Positions 27,043 through 35,219 of a DNA stretch of 64,000 nucleotides are shown piece after piece. The position numbers and the translations under genes are program-made. The notes under the pieces are model-generated. The model was not told where the DNA came from. It was given only the letters and a program-made list of their open reading frames with translations, and did not search any database. Source of the stretch: Halomonas sp. TA22 (GTDB lineage Bacteria > Pseudomonadota > Gammaproteobacteria > Pseudomonadales > Halomonadaceae); assembly GCF_013009075.1 (NCBI RefSeq), contig NZ_CP053108.1:3668498-3732497 (forward strand), given 5' to 3'. The first letter of the stretch is position 1. Every line of letters starts with the position of its first letter.

Positions 27043-27068
27043 GAGATCCTCATTGAATCGAACGAAAT

Positions 27069-27098
27069 CTGCCCGCCCCGGAGTTCCGAGGCGGGCAG
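27069..27098 (-). terminator. terminator between fadD and hrpA
   Basis: CTGCCCGCC and GGCGGGCAG pair perfectly across a 12-base interior. On the minus strand the stem is followed by a T-rich stretch (ATTTCGTTCG). It lies 51 bases after the fadD stop and just ahead of the hrpA start, so it probably separates the two transcripts; it may be incomplete. Confidence 0.65.
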
Positions 27099-27148
27099 AC
27101 CATTGTACCGCCGAGCGGCTTAAGGTGCCTAATCGTGACGAATAGGAA

Positions 27149-28822
27149 TCACGCGTTGTGCTGATTTCCGCTATCGCGAAGCTCGCGGCGCAACACCTTG
27201 CCCACGTTGGTCTTGGGCAACTCGTTGCGGAACTCGACGTACTTCGGCACCTTGTAAGCGGTGAGCTCCTTCTTGCACCAGGCGCGCAGGGTTTCACCAT
27301 CCAGATCCTGGTTGCGGGAGACCACGAACAGCTTGATCACCTCGCCGGCATTCTCGTCAGGTACGCCAACCACGGCGGCTTCCACCACATCGGGATGCTG
27401 GGCGACCACATCCTCGATCTCGTTGGGATAGACGTTGAAGCCCGAGACGATGATCATGTCCTTCTTGCGATCGACGACCTTTACATAACCGTCTGGCTGC
27501 AGCACGGCGATATCGCCGGTGCGAATCCAGCCCTCGCCATCCATCGTCTTGGCGCTCTCGTCCGGCAGGTTCCAGTAGCCCTTCATCACCTGCGGCCCTT
27601 GAACGCAGAGTTCGCCCGGCTCCTCGAAGGGCAAGGCGTTGCCATCGGCATCGACGACCTTCACCACAGTGCCCGCCACCGGCTTGCCGATGGTCCCCAG
27701 CTGAATGGCATCGACCGGGTTGAAGGTGACGACCGGCGAGGTTTCGGTCATGCCGTAACCTTCGGCGATCGGGCATCCAGTCACCTGCTCCCAGCGCTCG
27801 GCGGCGGCCTTGGTAAGCGCCATGCCTCCGGAGATGGTCAACTTGAGACGCGAGAAGTCGAGTTGCTTGAAATCGTCGCGATTGCACAGCGCATTGAACA
27901 GTGTATTGAGCCCAATGAAGCCGGAGAACTGGACTTTCTTGAGCTCCTTGACGAACGCTGGCAGATCGCGAGGGTTGGTGATCAGTATCGAGTGGTTGCC
28001 GGTCTGAAACAGGAAAAGGCAATTCACGGTAAAGGTATAGATGTGGTAAACCGGCAAGGGTGCGATGATCGTTTCGCACCCCTCGCCAAGCCCCGAGCCT
28101 ATCGCCGCACGCGCCTGCAGCATATTGGCGATCAGGTTGCGATGGGTCAGCATCGCGCCCTTGGCAAGCCCCGTGGTGCCGCCGGTGTACTGCAGTACCG
28201 CCAGATCCTCCGGCTTCTGTGCTACATCCTTGTGCGAAAGCTTATGCCCCTTGGCCAGCGCATCGCGAAACGACACGGCTCGCGGCAGGGAGAATGGCGG
28301 CACCATCTTCTTGATGTGCTTGACCACCGCATTGATCAACAGCCGCTTGGGGAAGCCGTGCATGTCACCAAGCTCAGTGACCAGCACGTGCTTGATCTCG
28401 GTGCGCTCGAGAATCTTCTCGAGCTTGCTGGCCATATTGGCGAGGATCAGGATCACCTTGACACCGGAGTCCTTGAACTGATGGGTCATTTCACGCTCGG
28501 TATAGAGCGGATTGGTGTTCACCACCACCAGGCCGGCACGCATGGCACCGAATACCGCCACTGGGTACTGCAGCACATTGGGGAGCTGGATGGCGATACG
28601 GTCGCCAGGTTCAAGGGTAGTCTCGTGCTGCAGCCAGGCGGCGAAGTCCTTGGTGAGGCGATCGAGTTCACCATAGGTCAAGGTCTGTCCCATGCAGGTG
28701 AAGGCCGGCTTGTCGGCGAATCGCTCGAACGATGCCTTGAATACCTCCAGAATCGACTGGTAGTCGTCAAGCCCTTCCAGGGGCGGCCCGCTAAGTACCG
28801 GGGCTGTGGCGTGCTCGTTCAT
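27149..28822 (-). CDS. fadD: long-chain fatty acid-CoA ligase FadD
   Basis: ANL-superfamily ligase of 557 residues (E. coli FadD 561). Visible motifs are the P-loop YTGGTTGLAKGAM, the conserved NTNPLYTEREM, GYGMTETSP, the fatty-acyl signature DGWIRTGDIAVLQPDG and the C-terminal LPKTNVGKVLRREL with the catalytic lysine. It activates imported fatty acids at the inner membrane for beta-oxidation. ATG at 28822 follows GGAGATCAGC and is preferred to the in-frame GTG/ATG upstream. It supports the acyl-CoA catabolic genes at 0.9-7.4 kb. Confidence 0.95.
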   Translation of the reverse strand: MNEHATAPVLSGPPLEGLDDYQSILEVFKASFERFADKPAFTCMGQTLTYGELDRLTKDFAAWLQHETTLEPGDRIAIQLPNVLQYPVAVFGAMRAGLVVVNTNPLYTEREMTHQFKDSGVKVILILANMASKLEKILERTEIKHVLVTELGDMHGFPKRLLINAVVKHIKKMVPPFSLPRAVSFRDALAKGHKLSHKDVAQKPEDLAVLQYTGGTTGLAKGAMLTHRNLIANMLQARAAIGSGLGEGCETIIAPLPVYHIYTFTVNCLFLFQTGNHSILITNPRDLPAFVKELKKVQFSGFIGLNTLFNALCNRDDFKQLDFSRLKLTISGGMALTKAAAERWEQVTGCPIAEGYGMTETSPVVTFNPVDAIQLGTIGKPVAGTVVKVVDADGNALPFEEPGELCVQGPQVMKGYWNLPDESAKTMDGEGWIRTGDIAVLQPDGYVKVVDRKKDMIIVSGFNVYPNEIEDVVAQHPDVVEAAVVGVPDENAGEVIKLFVVSRNQDLDGETLRAWCKKELTAYKVPKYVEFRNELPKTNVGKVLRRELRDSGNQHNA

Positions 28823-28948
28823 GCTGATCTCCGCAGTTGATGTCGGTTCGTTGACCAACTCTTGTTCTCACTGACCTTGTGACTCGAAAGTGCTCATCTT
28901 TATCCATGCATCGGGGCTATCGACAATGAAACGCTAAAACGACCGATT

Positions 28949-28962
28949 GAAACCAGTGTTGG
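28949..28962. promoter_or_regulatory. weak PsrA-like site upstream of fadD
   Basis: GAAACCAGTGTTGG fits GAAAC-N4-GTTTC at 8 of 10 arm positions and lies about 127 bases upstream of fadD. The 248-base gap between fadD and the amidotransferase gene holds no gene. The site is plausible by analogy with fatty-acid regulons but not strong by itself. Confidence 0.3.
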
Positions 28963-29070
28963 AAAATGCCATCAAACGTTCATCGTGACTATGCCACTTT
29001 TGGCCAGTCTCTTCTCAAGCGTATGTTTTCTGGGCAATATTCAAATCGCTACGTCGTAGGCAAGCGATGA

Positions 29071-29850
29071 TCAGGCAAGCTGGCGGGCAACGATCTCTCC
29101 ATCACGCCACACCAGAAGCTCCCCTGACGTCATGCGCACCCAGCGCTCGTTATCGGTAAGGGGTTCGGTGGCGAGCACCGAGACCACGTCGCGGTCGGTG
29201 GTGTGCTCGATGAAATCGACGCTCATTTCGGCATCGGAGAGACTCGCCTTGCCAAAGGGGGCGCGGCGCGTGATATGGGCAAGCTTCGTGGAACAGAACG
29301 CGTAGAGATAGATGCCATCGGAGAGCAGCAGATTGAATACCCCCATTTCGCGCAATCGCAGGCAACCATCGTGAAGATAGCGCCACATGTCTTCCGGGTT
29401 CTTGGGCGGTTCGCTGAAGTGACGCCGCAGCTCCCCCAGTAGATAACAGAAGGCATGTTCGCTATCGGTATCGCCCACCGGGCGATAGAAGCTCAGCGGC
29501 AGTGAGGACCAGCCATTGAGCTGACCATTGTGAGCATAGCACCACTGCCGCCCCCACATTTCGCGCGTGAAGGGGTGAGTATTGGCCAGCCGCACCTGGC
29601 CTACGTTGGCCTGGCGAATGTGACTGATGACCACATGGGACTTGATCGGATATTCGCAGATCAGTCGTGCGATAGGAGAGTCCGCCGAGGGATGGGGGTC
29701 GCGAAAGTCGCGATAGCCACCCTCTTCATAGAAGGCGATACCCCAGCCATCCCGGTGGGGCCCGGTGCCGCCGCCGCGAGTCAGAAATCCGGTAAAGCTG
29801 AAGCAGATATCGGTGGGAACATTGGCACTCATGCCAAGCAGTTCACACAT
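29071..29850 (-). CDS. class II glutamine amidotransferase-like protein (YafJ type)
   Basis: A 259-residue N-terminal-nucleophile amidotransferase. After Met removal Cys2 is the nucleophile (MCELLGMSANVP). Conserved glutaminase features follow: GGGTGPHRDGWGIA, HIRQA with the family arginine, NTHPF, and AHNGQLN. No synthase domain follows, as in E. coli YafJ, so the ammonia acceptor is unknown. ATG at 29850 overlaps the VWA gene stop by 8 bases; the frame is open far upstream within that gene but shows no homology there. It is the last gene of a three-gene minus-strand operon. Confidence 0.9.
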   Translation of the reverse strand: MCELLGMSANVPTDICFSFTGFLTRGGGTGPHRDGWGIAFYEEGGYRDFRDPHPSADSPIARLICEYPIKSHVVISHIRQANVGQVRLANTHPFTREMWGRQWCYAHNGQLNGWSSLPLSFYRPVGDTDSEHAFCYLLGELRRHFSEPPKNPEDMWRYLHDGCLRLREMGVFNLLLSDGIYLYAFCSTKLAHITRRAPFGKASLSDAEMSVDFIEHTTDRDVVSVLATEPLTDNERWVRMTSGELLVWRDGEIVARQLA

Positions 29851-31756
29851 TCGGCACCCTCCGCCGGCGCGACCGATGTCTGGCCTGCGACCGTCGCCGC
29901 CAGCCCAGCAGCAGTACGACAAACGCCAACGCCACGAGTGCCCATACCAACCAGCGGCTCGTCGCCTGGGGATCCAGGCCCAGCTCCCTTGCACCCTGCT
30001 CCAATCGTGGCACCGCCTGTTGCCACAACGCCTGGGCCTGCCTCGGCAGACGGTTGATGGCATTGACGACACGATCCGCAAGCGGAGGGGTGTATTCCGC
30101 GACCTCGGGCTCGGGCTCACTGGGCAGGCGTTCGGCGTGCAGCCTGGGGGCCTCCAGCAGTGCGGCATCAAGACCGATATTTGCTTGGGCATTGAGCAGG
30201 ATGCGCGGCAGACGCAGCTCATGCTCCTGGCCATCGAACTCGACGATGGCACGCAGCAACAAGGGGACGCTGGTCTCGTCAGGCAGCGTCGGCAGTTCGA
30301 TGCGCCAGCGACGCTCACCGCTCGTCGCCACGTTCAACGCCTCCCCCTGCAGCTCAGCGAAAAGACGCGTATTGGCGACACTGAGCTGCGGATGTTCGGC
30401 ACGCAGCTCGACCTCACGCTGCGCATCATCGACCTCGGCACTGATCGCGGGCAGCACGTTGACCGCCTGCACCCGCTGTCGCTGGAACGCCGTACTTGCC
30501 GCTTCGATCACCAGCCGCGCATTACCTGCCTGAGCCGGCGCCGGCAGCACGCCAACGAAGCGACCCCCATCGGGCTCGAGCAGGGTCGCTGTCTGCCGGT
30601 TACCCGGCAAGCCAAGCAACTCGGCCTGCACGCGCAGATCCTCGGGTAGCGCCTCCTGCTCCAGCATCTCGTCGCCTTCGGTCAGCCAGGCAGCCAGGGG
30701 CAGGGCAAAGCCCAGATAGAGCGTGGTGGGCAACTCACCGGTACGCAGTGCCAAGGGCGACGCGATGCCGATGCGGCTCTCGCTACCGATCGCCCCTTCG
30801 ATTCGCCATTGGCCCGGCTGGGGCGAGGGGACGGTGATCAGATCGAAGCGCGGCTCGCTCTGCCTGCGTACCTCGCCACTGCGACTCTCGCGGCTGTAGC
30901 GGGTACCGTCGGGCGCGACCAGGGTCAACGGCGGTGAGTCAGGTTCATGGAAAAGCAGCGCAGTGAAGGAGTCGACCTGAGCGTCGATATCGAAACGCCC
31001 CTCCGCCAGGGGCACCTGATCGACAGGAAATATGCGCTGCAGAATATCCAGGAAGGCACGCAGCAGGGCATCGGGAGTTTCAGCCAGAGAGGCGAGCCCG
31101 TCGGTGCTCTGGGCAAGCTGTTCGGCCAGGGCCAGATCGGCATCGGGCGAGAAGGCAACGGCATGAATCACCACCCCTTGCTCGGCAAGCGCGGGTGCCA
31201 GCTGTTCGGTCAATGTACGTCGGGAGGCAGCGTCCCTGGCTTCCTTGTCCTGCCCGGCTGCGGGCAGGTCGATCATGCCGTCGGTCATCACAATCAGGTG
31301 TCGTTGCCCTTCACCGGTGGTGGCGTCATCTCGGCTGCCGGCCTGACGTACTGCCGCCTCGATATCGGTATAGGGTTGATAGTCGACGAGCGCCGGTTTC
31401 AACCTCAGCGCCTGCTCACGCCAGGCATCGTCTACCGGCGCCACCGGCAGGGGGTTGTCGACGCGCACACCGAAGGTCCAGAGCCCACCATGCACGCCGG
31501 AGGGAATCAGGGCAACCAGCAGCTCCAATGCACTGGCCCCAAGCTGTTCGGGATCGTTGTCGCGCATGCTGCCGGAGACGTCGAAGATGATCCGGACCTC
31601 CGCCACCGTGTCGCGATCCGCCTGACGATCGATCATCAACAGTGGTGCATCCCCGGAGGGAGGCTCCTGAAACGCTTGTGCTTGTGCCTGCGCCACCAGC
31701 GGCGCCAATGCCAACAACAGCCAGCTCAACCCCACCGCCAGAATGACGCGCATCAT
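29843..31756 (-). CDS. secreted/membrane-anchored VWA-domain protein
   Basis: Protein of 637 residues. It has a signal peptide at 1-25 (hydrophobic, ending AQAQA) and a von Willebrand factor A domain from about 53 to 240 with the metal-ion MIDAS motif DVSGSM at 59-64, a Thr-type second loop and MTDG. A long beta-rich region follows, with a single C-terminal membrane helix (about 605-622) and an Arg-rich cytoplasmic tail. Most of the protein is therefore periplasmic and anchored in the inner membrane. Its partner is unknown. ATG at 31756 is preceded by GAGGAAAAC. It lies 7 bases after a small membrane-protein gene and overlaps the amidotransferase gene, so the three are co-expressed. Confidence 0.82.
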   Translation of the reverse strand: MMRVILAVGLSWLLLALAPLVAQAQAQAFQEPPSGDAPLLMIDRQADRDTVAEVRIIFDVSGSMRDNDPEQLGASALELLVALIPSGVHGGLWTFGVRVDNPLPVAPVDDAWREQALRLKPALVDYQPYTDIEAAVRQAGSRDDATTGEGQRHLIVMTDGMIDLPAAGQDKEARDAASRRTLTEQLAPALAEQGVVIHAVAFSPDADLALAEQLAQSTDGLASLAETPDALLRAFLDILQRIFPVDQVPLAEGRFDIDAQVDSFTALLFHEPDSPPLTLVAPDGTRYSRESRSGEVRRQSEPRFDLITVPSPQPGQWRIEGAIGSESRIGIASPLALRTGELPTTLYLGFALPLAAWLTEGDEMLEQEALPEDLRVQAELLGLPGNRQTATLLEPDGGRFVGVLPAPAQAGNARLVIEAASTAFQRQRVQAVNVLPAISAEVDDAQREVELRAEHPQLSVANTRLFAELQGEALNVATSGERRWRIELPTLPDETSVPLLLRAIVEFDGQEHELRLPRILLNAQANIGLDAALLEAPRLHAERLPSEPEPEVAEYTPPLADRVVNAINRLPRQAQALWQQAVPRLEQGARELGLDPQATSRWLVWALVALAFVVLLLGWRRRSQARHRSRRRRVPNV

Positions 31757-31763
31757 GTTTTCC

Positions 31764-32258
31764 TCAGCCGAGCTTCGGCTCCCGACGTTGGCGGGGGGCC
31801 GACGTGGGAGTCTGCTCACCACGGGGTCGTACCCCTCTTTCGCCTCTTTCGCCTCTTTCGCCTCTTTTCCTTCTCTCCCCTCTTTCATCCCGCTCCGCAA
31901 CGTCCGGCGCCTCTCGCCCGCGCAGCAACCACCACAGGCCGATACCCGCAGCCGTGCCCAGGGTTACGGCGACCAGCAAGAGCGCCACCGCCCCGCTCAA
32001 CATGGCACCATCGCGCTGCAGAAAGGAGATGGCGCCGACCAGCACGGCAGGCGCCAGACCAGTGTAGAATTCGCCCTCTTCCACCAGCGGCAGGCGAAAG
32101 CGGATCGGCATCCACAATATGCCGGCCACGGCGCCGACGAGCGCCAGGCGAGGCAACAGAGGAAGAAAGCGAACCCCCATGTAACCGGTCGCGAGCACGA
32201 CCAGCGACAAGAGGGCATAAATCAGCCAGAGTAGTGGCATTGAATCGGAAACCAGCAT
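31764..32258 (-). CDS. small multi-helix membrane protein with Arg/Glu repeat tail
   Basis: Unrecognised protein of 164 residues. Residues 8-110 contain four hydrophobic helices. Residues 118-164 are a highly charged tail with repeated Glu-Arg-Gly units (GERGERGERG), encoded by a 9-bp tandem repeat in the DNA. ATG at 32258 follows GGGAGATACC and is the first start after the divergent promoter with the protease II gene. It heads the operon with the VWA protein and amidotransferase. Function unknown. Confidence 0.72.
   Translation of the reverse strand: MLVSDSMPLLWLIYALLSLVVLATGYMGVRFLPLLPRLALVGAVAGILWMPIRFRLPLVEEGEFYTGLAPAVLVGAISFLQRDGAMLSGAVALLLVAVTLGTAAGIGLWWLLRGREAPDVAERDERGERRKRGERGERGERGVRPRGEQTPTSAPRQRREPKLG
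31838..31864. repeat. 9-bp tandem repeat (TTTCGCCTC x3)
   Basis: Three exact copies of TTTCGCCTC followed by a partial fourth. In the minus-strand gene each unit encodes Glu-Arg-Gly. Because the unit is a multiple of three, copy changes alter protein length without breaking the frame. Confidence 0.85.
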
Positions 32259-32330
32259 GGTATCTCCCGTGTGCGTCACCTGCGACGCACGATGGTAATG
32301 AACATCCTCGATTATGGTACACCGCACCAC

Positions 32331-34427
32331 ATGAAAGCACAGCCGCCTAGTGACAACTCATCTTCCGAGACACCCACACCAGTCAACCGGTTCCGGCGCA
32401 AGCAGGACCCGCATTGGCACTGGCTCGAGCAGCGCGACGAGGCACAGGTAAGCGAGTTTCTGGAGGCGGCCAATGCCGAGTGCGCGGCGTGGTTCACTCC
32501 TCTCGCCTCGTTGGAGGAGGCTCTCTACCGCAGCCACCTTGCGCGTCGGGAGCTGGCCGTGACCGGGCTTGCCACGCCGCTGGACCATTTCACCTACTGG
32601 AGCGAAACCGCCGCCGAGGCCGATTACCCCCGCTGGTGGCGCCACCCCCTCGCGCGACCTGATGCCAAAGAGTGCTTTCTCGATCTGGAAGCGCGGGCCA
32701 GCGAATGCGACTTTCTCGAGCTTGGCGAAATGGCGCTGTCGCCCGACGAGCACTGGCTCGCCTGGACGGAGGATACCAGCGGCAACGAGTACTTCGAGCT
32801 GTTCCTCAAGCACCTACCGGACGGCGAGCCGCAGCGGGTACTCGGCGAGATCGGGCCTGAGCTGACCTGGGCCGAGGACAACCGCACCCTGCTCTTCACC
32901 CGCTACGATGCCACTCAGCGTCCCGACAGCATCTGGCGGCTAAGCTTCGATGCCGACGGTAAGCCCGGCGAGGCGGTGCTGATACTGCGTGAGGAGGATC
33001 CCGAATTCTGGCTCGGCCTGGGCAAGACGCGCTCCCGGCAATGGCTAGTGCTTGAGAGCGCCTCCAAGGACACCAGCGAGTGCCATCTGATTCCCGCCCA
33101 CTCGCCCCAGTCAGCGCCCTGTTGCTTCCGCCCCCGCGAAAGCGGCGTGGAGTACGGCATCGACCATCGACCGGGGCATTTCTACATTCAGCACAATCGC
33201 GAGGCGCCGCACTTCCGCCTCGATGTGGCAACGGAGGGCTCACCACAGACGTGGCTGCCATTGCTGCCGCATCGCCAGGATCACACCTTGGAGGGAGCGG
33301 ACGCCTTCGCATGGGGCCTAATCGTCACCGAACGCGACCATCAGCAGGCACAGGTGCATCTACGGGTGATCGAACTTGACGATGCGCATGCCATTATCCG
33401 CGACGAGCGCCTGCCGCTGCCGGAGGCGCCCTGCAGCCTGATGCTCGGCGACACGCCACATTTCGCCTCGCGGCGGCTGAGGCTGCGCGAGGAATCCTTT
33501 ACCCTGCCGGTGCGCTGGATCGAGCACGACCTGGATAGCGGCGAGCGACAACTGCTCAAGGTCCAGCCGCTGCATGGCGATCTGCAGCCGGAGCAGTTGG
33601 CCTGCCAACGGCTGTGGGCCGAATCGCATGACGGAGAACGCGTACCCGTCTCGATCGTGGCCCGCGCCGACCTGCTCGGTCGCAAGCCTCTTCCCACCCT
33701 GCTGTACGGTTATGGGGCCTACGGCGAGGTGCTCGATCCCTGGTTCTCCATGGCGCGCCTTGAGCTGCTGGCACGGGGCGCGGCCTTTGCCGTGGCTCAC
33801 GTGCGGGGTGGTGGGGATCGCGGCGAGCCCTGGTACCTGGCGGGTAAACTCGAACACAAGGAGAACAGCTTTCGCGACTTTCTCGCCGCCCGCGATGCGC
33901 TGGTCGAGACGGGCTTGAGCGATGCCCAGCGCATTGCCGCCTATGGCGCCAGCGCCGGTGGGCTGCTGGTCGGCGCCAGCCTCAACATCGCGCCGCACGC
34001 CTTCTGCGCCGCCGTCCTCGATGTACCCTTCGTCGATGTACTACGGACCATGGAGAATCCAGACCTGCCGCTGACCACCGCCGAGTATACCGAGTGGGGC
34101 AATCCCGACGAACCCGCCGCGCGTCACCGCATTCGCAGCTACTCGCCACTGGACAACCTAAGCGACCGCCCCTACCCCAGCGTTTTTCTTCAGGGCAGCT
34201 GGCACGATACCCGGGTGCCCTACTGGGAGCCGGCCAAACTCTATGCTCGCCTGACCGAGCTTGGCGCCAGCCACCCCGAGTCGGAGCGCCGCCCTGTCCT
34301 GCTACGCACCGACATGGCTGCCGGGCATGGCGGCGCCTCGGGACGCTTCAAGGCGTGGCGCGACAATGCCCGGCAGGATGCCTTCATTCTATGGGCGCTG
34401 GGGCTGGCCGACACCGAAGCGTCATGA
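32331..34427 (+). CDS. ptrB: oligopeptidase B / protease II (prolyl oligopeptidase family)
   Basis: Serine peptidase of about 698 residues (E. coli protease II 686). The N-terminal beta-propeller region has MALSPDEHWLAWTEDTSG. The C-terminal alpha/beta-hydrolase domain has GYGAYGEVLDPWFS, AHVRGGGDRG, the nucleophile serine in YGASAGGLL, HDTRVPYWEP and the catalytic histidine in MAAGHGGASGR. It cleaves after basic residues in short peptides. The frame is open from 32271. I choose ATG at 32331, although ATG at 32298 is possible and neither has a clear ribosome binding site. Its stop overlaps the convergent ycgN gene by 6 bases. Confidence 0.93.
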   Translation: MKAQPPSDNSSSETPTPVNRFRRKQDPHWHWLEQRDEAQVSEFLEAANAECAAWFTPLASLEEALYRSHLARRELAVTGLATPLDHFTYWSETAAEADYPRWWRHPLARPDAKECFLDLEARASECDFLELGEMALSPDEHWLAWTEDTSGNEYFELFLKHLPDGEPQRVLGEIGPELTWAEDNRTLLFTRYDATQRPDSIWRLSFDADGKPGEAVLILREEDPEFWLGLGKTRSRQWLVLESASKDTSECHLIPAHSPQSAPCCFRPRESGVEYGIDHRPGHFYIQHNREAPHFRLDVATEGSPQTWLPLLPHRQDHTLEGADAFAWGLIVTERDHQQAQVHLRVIELDDAHAIIRDERLPLPEAPCSLMLGDTPHFASRRLRLREESFTLPVRWIEHDLDSGERQLLKVQPLHGDLQPEQLACQRLWAESHDGERVPVSIVARADLLGRKPLPTLLYGYGAYGEVLDPWFSMARLELLARGAAFAVAHVRGGGDRGEPWYLAGKLEHKENSFRDFLAARDALVETGLSDAQRIAAYGASAGGLLVGASLNIAPHAFCAAVLDVPFVDVLRTMENPDLPLTTAEYTEWGNPDEPAARHRIRSYSPLDNLSDRPYPSVFLQGSWHDTRVPYWEPAKLYARLTELGASHPESERRPVLLRTDMAAGHGGASGRFKAWRDNARQDAFILWALGLADTEAS

Positions 34428-34871
34428 GTCGATCGGCAGAATGGCGATGATATGCTCCTCGAGGTCCGCCTCGGGGACCTCGCGCTGCGAGACGGCGAAG
34501 CTCTGCACGCTGATGCCTTTGCGGTGCATGCGCTGCGAGTCGCCGGAGATCAACGGGTGCCAGCGTGCCAGCTTGCGCCCTTCGTAGACACGCCGGTAGC
34601 CACAGGAGCGCGGCAGCCAGCGAAAGTCCTCGACTCGCTCGGGCGTCAGTTGGATGCAGTCCGCCACCTTGTCGAAGCGGTTGTCGTAGTCGCCGCAGCG
34701 GCAGCTGCCGATATCGAGCAGTTCGCAGGCGACCTTGAGCACCGCGATATCGCCGCTCGCTTCATCCTGGATCTTCAGCAGGCAGCACTGCCCGCAGCCG
34801 TCGCACAGCGCCTCCCACTCCTGCTCTGTCAGCTCATCGAGCGGGAAACGTTCCCAGAAACGTTCGCGCAT
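34422..34871 (-). CDS. YcgN family (UPF0260) cysteine cluster protein
   Basis: Protein of 149 residues with the N-terminal CDGCGQCCLLK cysteine cluster and further cysteines in SCRCGDYDNR and CIQLTPE. These fit the YkgJ/YcgN family, which probably binds a metal (zinc or Fe-S). AAGGAGAG precedes the ATG at 34871. It is last in a minus-strand run with ycgL, rnd, recR, ybaB and dnaX. Function unknown. Confidence 0.9.
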   Translation of the reverse strand: MRERFWERFPLDELTEQEWEALCDGCGQCCLLKIQDEASGDIAVLKVACELLDIGSCRCGDYDNRFDKVADCIQLTPERVEDFRWLPRSCGYRRVYEGRKLARWHPLISGDSQRMHRKGISVQSFAVSQREVPEADLEEHIIAILPIDS

Positions 34872-34922
34872 CCTCTCTCCTTGCGCTTGAGCGCGTCATC
34901 GAATGGCACGGCGAAACCGCAT

Positions 34923-35219
34923 TCAATAGCGCGACTCGGTAGGGGTGCGATAGAGATCGAGCAGGTACTCCTCCTTGGCCGGCGGCATCTGCAGATAGAA
35001 GCCCTTGTCGCGGATGCTCGCCATCACATCGACGACGTTGGCGCGCGCCAGCGGCTTGCTTTCGCGCAGCAGCATCGTCGTTACCAGAATCGGCTTGCCG
35101 AAGTGCTCGAGAAGGGCCTCCGGCACTTCGCCTAGGCCGCGCTGCTTGTCGATATAGAGATACAGCTCATCCTTGCGCGGGCTCTTGAAAATCTCACAGA
35201 TCAGGCGATCTTCGCTCAT
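34923..35219 (-). CDS. YcgL-domain protein
   Basis: Small 98-residue protein of the YcgL family with the characteristic start LICEIFKSPRKDELYLYID and the central VPEALLEHFGKP. YcgL genes often sit next to rnd and ycgN, as here. The ATG overlaps the rnd stop by four bases (ATGA), indicating translational coupling. Function unknown. Confidence 0.92.
   Translation of the reverse strand: MSEDRLICEIFKSPRKDELYLYIDKQRGLGEVPEALLEHFGKPILVTTMLLRESKPLARANVVDVMASIRDKGFYLQMPPAKEEYLLDLYRTPTESRY

Noticed and set aside
25777..27123. 448-residue plus-strand open frame
   Set aside because: Antisense to hrpA, whose helicase motifs are unmistakable.
27158..28840. 560-residue plus-strand open frame
   Set aside because: Antisense to fadD over its full length, without recognisable domain.
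31838..31900. start of the VWA gene at 31900
   Set aside because: That TTG start would add a Lys-Glu-Ala repeat that is just the 9-bp repeat read in another frame; ATG at 31756 has a ribosome binding site and signal peptide.
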